A stretch of 64,000 bases of DNA from JAYFNU01 sp034933305. Lineage in GTDB: Bacteria > Bacillota > Clostridia > Oscillospirales > Ruminococcaceae. A program made the position numbers and the translations under genes. The stretch is taken from the NCBI GenBank assembly GCA_034933305.1, contig JAYFNU010000001.1, positions 62,001 to 126,000 of the forward strand. The letters run 5' to 3'. The notes below the pieces were generated by a model. The model saw only the letters and a program-made list of their open reading frames with translations. It ran no database searches and was not told the origin of the DNA. The first letter of the stretch is position 1; every line of letters begins with the position of its first letter. This document shows, one piece after another, positions 53,940 through 63,208 of this stretch.

Positions 53940-54359
53940 TCAGCGTTCTTCGTGGGCATTGGCCTTGTGCGTGGCAGCTTTTGCGGTTTCCGTTGGCACC
54001 GCAAAAACCTTGTGCCCGATTTTCAAAAAGGTCTCCGGCTTCTCGAACATCTTCAGGTACTTGTCCTGCAACTCCTGGGGGATGGACGCGAAGTCTTCCT
54101 CGCCAAGTCCGCAGATGAAAAACTTGCCGGCGATGATGTCCATGATCTCGCCATTCTCATCTTTCACTGCACGGTTGAGTGGCATCCCGTTGAGTTTTCC
54201 CTCCTCATTGCAGACCAAGGCAATAGGATCATCGTAAAAATAGGCGGCTTCTATGCTGCCGCCCACCGCTTTCTGTAAAGATTCAAGGTCACTGCCGATA
54301 GTGGCCATGGCTGCCAGCTTCCCAGCTTCAACCATTACCACATCAATATTCTCGCTCAT
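53940..54359 (-). CDS. DUF3846 protein
   Basis: 139 residues (MSENIDVVMVEAGKLAAMAT, then QKAVGGSIEAAYFYDDPIAL, GKFFICGLGEEDFASI), the usual DUF3846 pattern found in ICEs and phages. AAAGGAGCCTGAA precedes the ATG. Function unknown. Confidence 0.85.
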   Translation of the reverse strand: MSENIDVVMVEAGKLAAMATIGSDLESLQKAVGGSIEAAYFYDDPIALVCNEEGKLNGMPLNRAVKDENGEIMDIIAGKFFICGLGEEDFASIPQELQDKYLKMFEKPETFLKIGHKVFAVPTETAKAATHKANAHEER

Positions 54360-54401
54360 TTCAGGCTCCTTTCCCGGATATAAAAACAGCCGGCAGAGGA
54401 A

Positions 54402-55298
54402 TCATTTTCCTTGCCGGCCGTCTCCGTACATATCATGATTTACGAGGGATGCATAGTAATTGTCGATGGTGATTGGCGCGTTGTAAATTGTCGTGAGCAG
54501 ATACTGCTTGATATTCCGCACCTCAGTTGTGTTTTTATCAAGGCAGTCAAAAACGAACTGGATATGCTCTGAATTGACCTTCAAAAGCCGAGATTTGACC
54601 GATTCAGCCGGGAAGTCATTGCCAGCGATACGGATATACCTGCGTTTGGAACAGACCGTTTCTGTCATCAGCTCCACAATTTCATCGAGCCGGTCTTTTT
54701 CATCCGGTTTATTGTGTAGCAGAATGTCATATTCGATGTTATCCCGGATCAGTTCCCGATAAGAATCCATATACAGCGCATCCGATTCCCTTCGATTCGC
54801 TTCCGGCAGCCATGCTGCCGCCTCCTGCGTTTCATCGGAAGGGAAAGGAATGGAATCGGTATTTAATACATCCGTATTTTGTCTTTGAGTATTTGTTATA
54901 TCTATATTTAATTGCGTTGGATTTCCCGACGACGGTTTTCCCGTTGACGGATTATCCGTTGTCGGATTTCCCGACGACGGTTTTTCCAACGACGGCTCGA
55001 ACGAAACCGGACTTTCATGGATGACATACTCATTGCCGCTGAACTTCCCGCTGGCATCGGTTTTCTGGTGTCGGCGGATATAGCCAGCCGCTTCCAATTC
55101 ATTGACAGCGGAGCGTATCGCGTCCTTGCTTTCCCGGTTGATATGAGAAAGCCCTGCCAGCGTGTAATCCCAATCGTCCGGAAGCGACAGCATCTGCGAG
55201 AGCAGGCCCTTTGCTTTCAGCGAAAGTTCCTTGTCCCGCAGGTGATAATTCGACATGACCGTGTAATTCTGACTTTTTTCGACGCGAAATACCGCCAT
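54402..55298 (-). CDS. helix-turn-helix / DUF6017-type replication-like protein
   Basis: 298 residues from ATG 55298 (MAVFRVEKSQNYTVMSNYHL), with GAGGTGATTGTC upstream and overlap-close to the 94-aa gene. N-terminal winged helix (LSLKAKGLLSQMLSLPDDWD), a low-complexity linker with repeated KPSSGNPTTDNPSTG units and a C-terminal domain IEYDILLHNKPDEKDRLDEI. The layout fits ICE replication initiator-like proteins. Confidence 0.83.
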   Translation of the reverse strand: MAVFRVEKSQNYTVMSNYHLRDKELSLKAKGLLSQMLSLPDDWDYTLAGLSHINRESKDAIRSAVNELEAAGYIRRHQKTDASGKFSGNEYVIHESPVSFEPSLEKPSSGNPTTDNPSTGKPSSGNPTQLNIDITNTQRQNTDVLNTDSIPFPSDETQEAAAWLPEANRRESDALYMDSYRELIRDNIEYDILLHNKPDEKDRLDEIVELMTETVCSKRRYIRIAGNDFPAESVKSRLLKVNSEHIQFVFDCLDKNTTEVRNIKQYLLTTIYNAPITIDNYYASLVNHDMYGDGRQGK

Positions 55299-55303
55299 GA
55301 CAA

Positions 55304-55588
55304 TCACCTCGACATCTGGTGCTTTTTCGTGTCGTAGAGGATATGACCCTCGATCACCCGCGCGTGCTTGAAAATCCTGATGTCGCCGTGCTTTTGGGCT
55401 GATAAGGCTTTCTGGTAACCTTCTTCACTCAGAAACACCCGGTACTTATAACCTTTATCTCCGACGGGGGAATTATGGGTCAGCACATCAAACTCGATCA
55501 TGTGCCGGGTAGTATCAAAAAAACGTTCCAGTGCAAGGAGATCATGCCCCTGAATGACAGCTGGCGATGGAGAGTTGATATAGTTCAT
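55304..55588 (-). CDS. hypothetical ICE protein (94 aa)
   Basis: Starts MNYINSPSPAVIQGHDLLAL after GGAGGCCGT. Contains RHMIEFDVLTHNSPVGDKGY. No domain recognised. It lies between parB and the HTH gene of the same operon. Confidence 0.75.
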   Translation of the reverse strand: MNYINSPSPAVIQGHDLLALERFFDTTRHMIEFDVLTHNSPVGDKGYKYRVFLSEEGYQKALSAQKHGDIRIFKHARVIEGHILYDTKKHQMSR

Positions 55589-55659
55589 ACGGCCTCCTTC
55601 TTTCGTTTCGTATTTGAAGTAAATATCCCATCAGAAATGGCAAAACGGCAGCGGGTCGC

Positions 55660-56577
55660 TCAACGTTCAAGCGACTGCTGCCGTTTCCGCTGCCATTGTT
55701 CCAGCAGCTTGATGATCGTATCCTGTTTCTGTTTTGGCGTAAACGACTTCGGGAAATACTTGTTGATCGTCTCGCCGGGGAGCGTCACTTTGTCGATGTC
55801 CTTCTTTTCCTCGCTCATGACCGCCATTATCACGCCTTCGTCCAGCTTTCCCTCCTGTGAGAACTTCTTGAGGCGCTGCGCCTGAGAGAGAGAAGGCGTT
55901 GCCTGACAGTTTTCGATCTCCTGGAAAAGCATCTGTTGCTGATCCTTCGTGAGATAGGAGAGTTCCACAGCCGGATTGAAGGCCATCTGCCGGTCATCGA
56001 CCATAGAAAGAAGTTCAGGAATCAGCTCGGTGAGGCGGATAAATCTCCTGACTGTGTCTCCACTGATTCCTGCTGACTTTGCAATTGCATCATCAGTTCG
56101 TAACTTCGCCGCAACTTGCGGCGAAGTTAAATCCGACCGTTCTCCCTGATGTTTCATGGCTTCCAGCTTCATCTTGAACGCAAAGGCGCGCTCGCTCGGC
56201 AGGATGTTTTCCCGCTGCAAGTTGCTGTCAACCATGAGGATCGTCGCTGCGTCATCATCCAGATTCCGGACAATCACCGGCATGGCCGTTATCCCTGCAA
56301 GCTCGCAGGCGTGCTGCCGTCTGTGGCCGGAAATCAGTTCATAACCGCCGTCAGGACGGGGCCTCGCAATGGCCGGAACCAGTACGCCGTATTCCTTGAT
56401 GCTCTCCACAGTATCCTGCATGGCCTGATCGTCCGTTACTTTGAACGGGTGGTCTTTGAAGGGAAAAAGCTGATCGGTCGGTATCTGCCGCACCTGCTCG
56501 CCGGTCACCGTTGCCGCGTCGGGCGTAAAAATGTCATCGTATCCCTTCAGTTCGATCTTTCTGCCGCTGTCTTTCAA
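55660..56577 (-). CDS. parB: ParB-family partition protein
   Basis: 305 residues from TTG 56577 behind AAGGAGGTGATGAAG. ParB/Srx-like nuclease-fold domain (YELISGHRRQHACELAGI, SNLQRENILPSERAFA) and HTH (IAKSAGISGDTVRRFIRL). Overlaps parA by 44 nt. With ParA it should stabilise the ICE or position its excised form. A 29-bp palindrome lies in its coding sequence. Confidence 0.9.
   Translation of the reverse strand: MKDSGRKIELKGYDDIFTPDAATVTGEQVRQIPTDQLFPFKDHPFKVTDDQAMQDTVESIKEYGVLVPAIARPRPDGGYELISGHRRQHACELAGITAMPVIVRNLDDDAATILMVDSNLQRENILPSERAFAFKMKLEAMKHQGERSDLTSPQVAAKLRTDDAIAKSAGISGDTVRRFIRLTELIPELLSMVDDRQMAFNPAVELSYLTKDQQQMLFQEIENCQATPSLSQAQRLKKFSQEGKLDEGVIMAVMSEEKKDIDKVTLPGETINKYFPKSFTPKQKQDTIIKLLEQWQRKRQQSLER
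56101..56129. repeat. 29-bp palindrome inside parB
   Basis: TAACTTCGCCGCAA and TTGCGGCGAAGTTA flank a single C. Perfect arms of 14 bp in the coding region for SPQVAAKL make it a candidate centromere-like (parS) site or operator. Confidence 0.7.
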
Positions 56578-57352
56578 TCTTCATCACCTCCTTCGTCAGT
56601 GCGGAATAGGCGTCCGCTACTTTGCCGCCCGGATCGTAGGCAAAGATGCTTTTCCCGGCTGCACTCATTTCCGCGGCCCGGACAGATCGCGGGATCTCCT
56701 GCGCGAAGACATTGATCTTGCTCCCGTAGGTGTTTCTAACCAGCTCGCTGATTTCTTTGGCGTAGTTGGTACGTCCGTCCACCATTGTCAGCAGGATTCC
56801 CTCGATCTTAAGTTTGGGATTGATCTGCCGCCTGACCTTGTTGATCGTCTGCAAGAGCTGTTCAAGCCCTTTGGCGGAAAGGTACTGCGGCTGCGCCGGA
56901 ATCAGGACGCTGTCGGCAGCCGTAAGCGCGTTGACGGTCATCATGCCGAGCGACGGCATACAGTCGATCAGAACGTAGTTATAGCCGCGCTTGACTTCGT
57001 TCACATACTGGCTGAGCACCCGTTCCCGATTCATGGCATTGACCAGCGATACTTCCAGGCCGGAGAGCTCGATGTTGGCCGGCATCAGGTCGATGCCCTC
57101 ACCATGATGCAGGATGCCCTCTGTGGGGTCATGCGGCTGCTCTGTGAGGACTTTGCTGAGAATGGTGGATAAAGTTGTTTCCAGCTGATCGGGCTGAGCA
57201 TAGCCCAGCGCCGCCGTCAGGCTGCCCTGGGGATCGGCGTCGATCAGAAGAACTTTTTTGCCTTCCTTGGCAAGCCCGACACCGAGATTTTCACAAGTTG
57301 TGGTCTTTCCAACCCCACCTTTCTGGTTTGCTACTGCGATTACTGTGTTCAT
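56534..57352 (-). CDS. parA: ParA-family partition ATPase
   Basis: 272 residues from ATG 57352 (MNTVIAVANQKGGVGKTTTC), chosen for AAGGGGGTGATGAA. Deviant Walker A KGGVGKTT, LLIDADPQGS and VLIDCMPSLGMMTVNAL are standard. First gene of the leftward ICE operon. Confidence 0.93.
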   Translation of the reverse strand: MNTVIAVANQKGGVGKTTTCENLGVGLAKEGKKVLLIDADPQGSLTAALGYAQPDQLETTLSTILSKVLTEQPHDPTEGILHHGEGIDLMPANIELSGLEVSLVNAMNRERVLSQYVNEVKRGYNYVLIDCMPSLGMMTVNALTAADSVLIPAQPQYLSAKGLEQLLQTINKVRRQINPKLKIEGILLTMVDGRTNYAKEISELVRNTYGSKINVFAQEIPRSVRAAEMSAAGKSIFAYDPGGKVADAYSALTKEVMKIERQRQKDRTEGIR

Positions 57353-57410
57353 TTCATCACCCCCTTTCTGGTTAATGTGCACAAAAAACTGCTAATGGAT
57401 TTGACAAAAG

Positions 57411-57438
57411 AAAAACCGCTGCCAAAGCAACGGTTTTT
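57411..57438. terminator. hairpin upstream of parA
   Basis: AAAAACCG pairs with CGGTTTTT around 12 nt, so it is T-rich on either strand and can stop transcription entering from the chromosome. The rest of 57353-57710 has no gene, but CAAGCATTT-containing repeats near 57584-57660 could be integrase arm sites. Confidence 0.55.
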
Positions 57439-57710
57439 CAATGGTCATCTATTCAATTTTCCTTGATAAATCAAGGGTTTGCAGGACTTCAAGATGCGCT
57501 TTCTTAGCAAGATGCCGAATTGTGCTGAATCTTCGTTTTTATGCTTAGCATTGCTAAATCGAGGTTCGAATAACACGGAATATTAGCAAGCATTTTACGG
57601 CACAGGACAGCACGAGAAGAAAAACGCCCCTCGAAAAAATGCCGGATTATCAAGCATTTGCGGATACTGCAAGACACCGCTGGACACCCTGGAACAGACG
57701 AAAATGGCCA

Positions 57711-57755
57711 CTCCTAAGCGGAAGGCCGGCGGTTCGAATCCGCCCGGGGACGCCA
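57711..57755 (+). tRNA. truncated tRNA-Arg(CCT), 3' half: ICE attachment site
   Basis: CTCCTAAG is the anticodon loop (anticodon CCT) and GGCGGTTCGAATCCGCC the T arm; the acceptor 3' strand CGGGGAC, a discriminator base and CCA follow. The 5' half is missing: the bases just upstream do not pair with the anticodon stem and no acceptor partner (GTCCCCG) is present. This is the displaced 3' end expected when an element integrates in a tRNA gene; the repaired gene should be at the other ICE end. Confidence 0.85.
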
Positions 57756-57760
57756 CGGGA

Positions 57761-57803
57761 AATGCCGAAGGCCCTGTTGACACAGGACTCTCGGCATTTT
57801 TTT
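57761..57803 (+). terminator. terminator of the tRNA gene
   Basis: AATGCCGA pairs with TCGGCATT, with an inner CCTGT/ACAGG stem, followed by seven T. It belongs to the original tRNA transcript and marks chromosomal sequence. The stretch 57804-58016 holds nothing else recognisable. Confidence 0.8.
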
Positions 57804-58016
57804 GCAGCGGCGGCTTCCGCACTGCGCCGGCAGGGAGCCTCCTTTGAAAAGCGCCCTCCCCGGCGCTTTTCGCGCATTTCCGCGCCGCCCGGGATCCGCC
57901 CGGCCGCGGGGGCGGAAAGGGAGCGGCGGATATTGCTATTCGGGAACGGATGTGTTACGCTGAGGCAGCGGCTATATTTCATAGTTTGCGAAACATGCAA
58001 GAAACGGAGGCGCGCT

Positions 58017-58676
58017 ATGGCCAATGAAATCGTTCGTCAGCAGAACATCCAGATCGTCCTGCAGCAGGCCATGAAGCTTTTTGTCGAAAACGGCGTTGAA
58101 AACACATCCATGGAGATGATCGCGAGAGCATCCGGCCTGACGCTCCGCTCCGTGCAGAACTATTTCCACGCGAGAAACGACCTCTACGCCGCGGTATTGA
58201 ACCGCGGCTATCTTTTGGAGCTCAGGGAGATGGAAGCGTTCTTTGCGTCACGGCAGTACCGCAGCAAAAACGGGGCCGAGCGGGTCATCGCCGTCATCTC
58301 CGCCACATTGAACAAGGCGGTCGAGTATGCCGAGACCGTATTCTGCACCGCGCAGATACAGCACATCCTCAGCAGGGCGTCGGAAAAATCGGAAAAGCCG
58401 CAACTGACCGGGAACTGGGTCTACATGATGGAGCAGCTGCAAAAGGCGTTCGACCGCGGGATCTCGGACGGCTCCATCGCGCAGACGACGCAGGAAGAGC
58501 TTGTCGATGGCAGGACGATCGTGCTGGCGCTGCTGGGCGTCCGGGAGCAAGTCGCGTACGCCATGTGCGACAAGACCCTGCGCGAGCTCTTCGACCCCGG
58601 CGCGGCCGTCCCGAAATACATCCGTCAGATGCATCTCATGCTGGCGGCAAAACCGCAAGGCGAAGACGGCCGGTAG
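58017..58676 (+). CDS. TetR/AcrR-family regulator
   Basis: 219 residues from ATG 58017 after ACGGAGGCGCGCT. N-terminal HTH (NTSMEMIARASGLTLRSVQN, then YFHARNDLYAAVL) is typical TetR; the C-terminal ligand domain is not specific. It lies 98 nt before the histidine kinase gene in the same direction and may regulate it. Codon use and GC content differ clearly from the ICE. Confidence 0.9.
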   Translation: MANEIVRQQNIQIVLQQAMKLFVENGVENTSMEMIARASGLTLRSVQNYFHARNDLYAAVLNRGYLLELREMEAFFASRQYRSKNGAERVIAVISATLNKAVEYAETVFCTAQIQHILSRASEKSEKPQLTGNWVYMMEQLQKAFDRGISDGSIAQTTQEELVDGRTIVLALLGVREQVAYAMCDKTLRELFDPGAAVPKYIRQMHLMLAAKPQGEDGR

Positions 58677-58774
58677 AGGCCGGACGCGCACAGGAGCCCG
58701 GCCGCGCGGGCGAAGCGGGGAGCGGCCCGGCGACAGAACTACCTGCGCCCTGCGGGCGCTGAGGAGGATACGGG

Positions 58775-61700
58775 ATGGAGATCAGCGAGAGCATATTCTC
58801 TCTGCTGGAGCAGACAAATCCGGGCGCGTTCACAATCAGCAGGCTCGCCTGCGGGGGCATGCAGACGCTGTACGCCTCGCCTGACGCGGCGAAGATCGTC
58901 GGCATGGAGCAGGCGGAATACCTGGACGCCGTGCGCGCGGACACGCTCAGCGCGATCCTGGAGGAGGACCGGCCGATCGTCGCCGCGGCGGCGGAAAAAT
59001 GCCTGCGCGACGGGGGAGATATCGACGCGGTATACCGCGTGCGGCACAAGACGAAGGGCGCGATCCTGATCCGCGCGAAAGGCCGCATCATCGGGACGAT
59101 GGACGGATCGCCCATCCTGTACGCCGTGTTTTACGGAAATCCGGACGCCGATGTTCTCGTGGAAAGGAACAACGAGCTCCAGAATATCGTCGACAACATA
59201 CCGGCCACCGTTTTCATCTACAAAAAGCAGGATGCCGGTCTGCGCATCATCTATACAAACGCCTACTTCCGTTCGCTTCCCCTTGCGCCGCGGCTGCGGC
59301 TGGAGGCGATGGATGAGTCCGGATTTCTCAAGCTGATCCATCCGGACGACCACGCGGAGGTGCAGGCCTATTTCGCCGCGCTGTTCGACAACAAAGCGCC
59401 GGCCGGGATAAATTACCGCTCGCTGACGGGCGGGGATCCTTCGTACCGCTGGCTGCATCTGAGCGGCAAGCCGGTCCCCCAGCCGGACGGGGGCGTTCTT
59501 GTCTACGCGGTGTTCACCGACATCACGGCCGAAAAGGAAGCCGAGCTGCGCGCGCTGAAAAGCCAGCAGATGTACCGCCTCATGGCGGAACAGGCGAAGC
59601 AGATCCTTTTCGAATACGACCAGGAAAACAGAAGGATCATCTACCAGATGGACAACGCCTACACCCGCGCCATCTGCGAGGCGCAGGGGATGCCGGCGGT
59701 CATCGAGAACGTCCCGGATTCCCTTGTCTCCATGGTGGACGAGCCGTTCCGCGAGCGGTTCCTGTCGCTTTTCGAGCCGATCGACCTCGGGGCGCCGCGG
59801 CCGCCGTTCGAGTACAGCACGCTCGTGAACGGGCAGACGCACTGGTGGCGCATCAGCTCCATGCCCGTCACCGACGGCGAGGGCAGGGTGCTGACGGTTT
59901 ACTGCTCTGCGCAGGACATCACGGAGATGAAGCGGGAGCAGCAGCGCTATCTCGACTTTTTTCAGAGCCTCGACAAAGCCTATCCGAACAACCTCGGCTC
60001 CTTCCATCTGAATCTCACGAAGAACATCTGCGCCGACGGAAAAAGCCCGCTTTCGTTCGTGATGAAGCAGAAGGCGTCCGGGACGGTGGACGGCTATTTC
60101 GATGAGTTCTCGAAGCTGATCGAGGACGAGGAAACGCTCGCCTGGTTCCGCCGGGAATTTACGCGCGAGGCGCTGATCGGGAGCTACCATGCGGGGAAGA
60201 CGACGGTGTCCTTCCCCTATTCGATCCGGTACGTGGACGGGCTCCGCTGGCGGCAGGGCATCCTGGTGATGCACCAGAACCCCCGCACGCAGGACATCGA
60301 GGCCGTCACCTACGCCGTCGACATCGACAAGCAGAAGCGGGGGGAGATGCTCCTTCAGCTTATGTCCGGCGACGGCAGCGATTACATAGGCTTTATCGAC
60401 ACCGCTTCCGGGACATTCGTCATGCACAGCGGAAGCCCGCGCTGCACCGGCCTCGAAAGCGGACAGCGAGCGCCGTACGCCGCCTTCCTCAAACGGCTCG
60501 CGGGATACTGCGCCGGCCCGGACGGCGGCGACAAGCTGCGGGAACAGGCGGCGCTGGGGACGATCATGGCGGCGCTCGGGAAAGAGAAAAAGCATTACCT
60601 GCTGTACGACTTTGCGGGCGATGCGGGAAAGACGCTGAAGAAGCAGGTCGCGTTCCAGTGGTTCGATGAGGAAAAAAGCGAAGTCCTCGTGATACAGTCC
60701 GATATCACCGACGTCTGGCAGACGGAGCAGGAGCGCCTGCGCCGCATGGGAGAGGCGGCCGTGCTGAATGACACGGTGTCAAACGTTCCGGTCGGAATCA
60801 TGGTGATCTCCGCGGCAAAGGGGAAAAAGCTCTCGCTGGTCACGGGAAACGAACGCATCCGCCGGCTGCTGGGCGAGGGCTATCACAACGACGAGCTGTT
60901 CTTCCGGCATATCCACCCGGACGATGCTGAAAAAGTGCGAACGGCCGTCGACAACGGGTATGCTTCCCGTCTGCCGTTCACCGTCGATTATCGGTATTAT
61001 CCCCGGTTTGGCGGCAGCTTCTGCTGGCACCGCCTGATGGTAAACGGGGCCAAGCTGAAAAACGAAGAGCAGCTGGTGTACTGCTGCTTGTTTGACATCA
61101 CGCAAGAAAAGGCGGCGGAGGAAGCCCGCAACGAGATGCAGCGTCTGGAAGTGCAGAAGTATGAGACGCAGCTCAACATGATGGCCTCGGCAAACGCGAA
61201 TTTCGCCGCGAGCTATCACCTGAACCTTTCGAAGGACCAGTGCACCAACATGGTGGTGCAGGACGCGGCCTACGAGCGCCTCGGGAAAATGGCGGAATCC
61301 GGCACGGCCAGCGGCCTGTTTTCGGCGACGGCCGATACGATCCCCGATGCCGGCATCGCCGCGAAGGTGCGCGACGTGTTCAGATGCGACCGCCTGCTGC
61401 AGAAATTTGAGGCGGGGGAGACGAAGGTCTCCGCGGAGTATCCGTGCCGCTCCGTCCGCGGCGGCGTGCGCTGGATCCGCGGCTCGGTGAATATGGTGCG
61501 GAATCCGAGCTCCGGCGACGTGGAGGGCATCACCTATGCCGTCGACATCGACGACCGCAAGAAGACCGAGCTCGTCACGAGCCGCATCGCCCAGCAGGAG
61601 TTTGAGTACATCGGCATTCTGTACCTGCGCACGAAGGAGATCGAGCTCGTCCGGAAGAAGCCCCACATCGCGTACCCCGAGGTCGGGTGCAAGGTCCCCT

Positions 61701-63157
61701 ACGACACGCGGCGGCATTTTGTCCAGGAACATTTCGTCAGTCCGCAGGAGGTCGATTCCTATACCCGCGCGACGGATCCGGAGCGGGTCACGGCGGAGCT
61801 CGACAGGAACGGCGACTATACGTTTTCCTATCTGCAGACGGATCCCGCCGGGAAACGCGCCTGCCAGCAGATGCGGTTCAGCTGGCTGGACCAGGCGCAC
61901 CGGATCGCGATGATCGTGCAGACGGACGTGACCGCCTCCTACGAGCATGAGGAAAAGCAGATCGCCGATATCCAAAGCGCGCTGATGGAGGCGGAAAAGG
62001 CCTGCTCGGCGAAATCGGACTTTGTGTCGCGCATCAGCCACGACATCCGCACGCCGATCGGGGCCATCACCAACATCACCGATTTTGCGTTCGAGGACAT
62101 CCATGACCCGGAAAAGCTGAAGGACGATCTGCGGAAGATCCGGGTGTCGAACGAGTTCCTTCTGTCCCTCGTCAACGACGTGCTGGACATCTCCAAGATC
62201 GACAGCGGCAAGATCGAGCTGCACCCGGAGCCGTATCTCTACGCCGACCTTGTGTCGAGCATCCAGAATATGTTCGCGCCGCTGTGCGAGAGCCGGGGGA
62301 TCCGGTTCGTCATCGACCGGAAGCCTGTTGTCCCCTTTATTTATATCGACCACGTCCGCCTCAACCAGATCGTGATGAACCTGATCTCCAACGCGGTGAA
62401 GTATACGCCGAAGGGCGGGACCGTCACCGTTTCGGCGGGCGGCGGCCGGCGGCCGGACGGACAGTTCGACTGCGTCCTGACCGTGTCGGACACCGGCATC
62501 GGCATGAGCCGCGAGTTTCAGAAGACGATGTTCGACCCGTTCACGCAGGAGGAGTCCAACCCCGGGCGCGATAAGTCCGTGCAGGGCACGGGGCTGGGGC
62601 TCTCGCTCGTAAAAAAGCTCACCGATCTCATGGGCGGAACGATATTCGTCAAGAGCGAACTCGGCCGCGGCACGGAGATCTCGGTATCGTTCGTCGCGGC
62701 CGAGGCGCACGCCGGTTTCCCCGCCGCGGACAAACAGCAGGGGGAAGGGACGCGCAAGACCGCCGGAAAGCTGTCCGGCGCGGTCCTTTTGGCGGAGGAC
62801 AATGCGATCAACATGGAGATCGCCAAGCGGATCCTCGAAAGCTTCGGCCTGCGCGTCGTCCACGCCGAAAACGGAGCGCACGCCGTCAGGCTGTTTTCCG
62901 CGTCTGAGCCCGGCGGGTATCGCGCCGTGCTCATGGACATCCAGATGCCGGTCATGAACGGCTACGATGCGGCAAAGGCGATACGGGAGCTGAACCGGCC
63001 GGACGCGAAGAGCGTCCCGATCATCGCCATGACGGCGGACGCGTTCACGGCCGCCGTCGAGCACAGCAGGGCCGTCGGCATGACCGACTACGTCACGAAG
63101 CCCATTGCGCCGGAGGTGCTGTTCGGGGCCCTGTCCAAAGCCATGGGCGGGCGCTGA
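58775..63157 (+). CDS. multi-PAS hybrid histidine kinase with receiver domain
   Basis: 1460 residues, GAGGAGGATACGGG before ATG 58775. About eight PAS-like sensory modules fill residues 10-1060; modules near 390-640 and 800-1060 look like copies of each other (SFHLNLTKNIC / SYHLNLSKDQC; YAVDIDKQKR / YAVDIDDRKK). HisKA H-box FVSRISHDIRTPIG near 1087, ATPase NLISNAVKYTPKG and GTGLGLSLVKKL, then a receiver with DIQMP aspartate near 1388. No membrane segment, so cytoplasmic sensing. Confidence 0.92.
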   Translation: MEISESIFSLLEQTNPGAFTISRLACGGMQTLYASPDAAKIVGMEQAEYLDAVRADTLSAILEEDRPIVAAAAEKCLRDGGDIDAVYRVRHKTKGAILIRAKGRIIGTMDGSPILYAVFYGNPDADVLVERNNELQNIVDNIPATVFIYKKQDAGLRIIYTNAYFRSLPLAPRLRLEAMDESGFLKLIHPDDHAEVQAYFAALFDNKAPAGINYRSLTGGDPSYRWLHLSGKPVPQPDGGVLVYAVFTDITAEKEAELRALKSQQMYRLMAEQAKQILFEYDQENRRIIYQMDNAYTRAICEAQGMPAVIENVPDSLVSMVDEPFRERFLSLFEPIDLGAPRPPFEYSTLVNGQTHWWRISSMPVTDGEGRVLTVYCSAQDITEMKREQQRYLDFFQSLDKAYPNNLGSFHLNLTKNICADGKSPLSFVMKQKASGTVDGYFDEFSKLIEDEETLAWFRREFTREALIGSYHAGKTTVSFPYSIRYVDGLRWRQGILVMHQNPRTQDIEAVTYAVDIDKQKRGEMLLQLMSGDGSDYIGFIDTASGTFVMHSGSPRCTGLESGQRAPYAAFLKRLAGYCAGPDGGDKLREQAALGTIMAALGKEKKHYLLYDFAGDAGKTLKKQVAFQWFDEEKSEVLVIQSDITDVWQTEQERLRRMGEAAVLNDTVSNVPVGIMVISAAKGKKLSLVTGNERIRRLLGEGYHNDELFFRHIHPDDAEKVRTAVDNGYASRLPFTVDYRYYPRFGGSFCWHRLMVNGAKLKNEEQLVYCCLFDITQEKAAEEARNEMQRLEVQKYETQLNMMASANANFAASYHLNLSKDQCTNMVVQDAAYERLGKMAESGTASGLFSATADTIPDAGIAAKVRDVFRCDRLLQKFEAGETKVSAEYPCRSVRGGVRWIRGSVNMVRNPSSGDVEGITYAVDIDDRKKTELVTSRIAQQEFEYIGILYLRTKEIELVRKKPHIAYPEVGCKVPYDTRRHFVQEHFVSPQEVDSYTRATDPERVTAELDRNGDYTFSYLQTDPAGKRACQQMRFSWLDQAHRIAMIVQTDVTASYEHEEKQIADIQSALMEAEKACSAKSDFVSRISHDIRTPIGAITNITDFAFEDIHDPEKLKDDLRKIRVSNEFLLSLVNDVLDISKIDSGKIELHPEPYLYADLVSSIQNMFAPLCESRGIRFVIDRKPVVPFIYIDHVRLNQIVMNLISNAVKYTPKGGTVTVSAGGGRRPDGQFDCVLTVSDTGIGMSREFQKTMFDPFTQEESNPGRDKSVQGTGLGLSLVKKLTDLMGGTIFVKSELGRGTEISVSFVAAEAHAGFPAADKQQGEGTRKTAGKLSGAVLLAEDNAINMEIAKRILESFGLRVVHAENGAHAVRLFSASEPGGYRAVLMDIQMPVMNGYDAAKAIRELNRPDAKSVPIIAMTADAFTAAVEHSRAVGMTDYVTKPIAPEVLFGALSKAMGGR

Positions 63158-63208
63158 AAAACCGCGGATACGGCAAGATCCATACTTTCGGAAAGCGCAG
63201 GGAACAGA

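Larger units (their letters stand above)
1..57755 (-). mobile_element. Tn1549-like integrative conjugative element (right part, with three nested elements)
   Basis: The leftward backbone genes (ParA/ParB, PcfB, TraG, Maff2, TrbL-like, PrgI, VirB4, NlpC/P60, DUF4315, DUF4366, TopB, ArdC, TTRAP, SNF2-type helicase) occur in the order familiar from Tn1549-like ICEs of Clostridia. The right boundary is placed at a truncated tRNA-Arg(CCT) 3' half. The left boundary, integrase and ICE relaxase lie outside the window. About 30.8 kb of the span belongs to three inserted elements. The family assignment rests on remembered gene order and domain recognition, not on a search. Confidence 0.85.

Noticed and set aside
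57640..57755. Complete tRNA gene
   Set aside because: No 5' acceptor, D arm or left anticodon stem can be found upstream of the anticodon loop.
57595..58024. Small frames around the tRNA remnant and its terminator
   Set aside because: They cross the tRNA 3' half and terminator and have no protein features.
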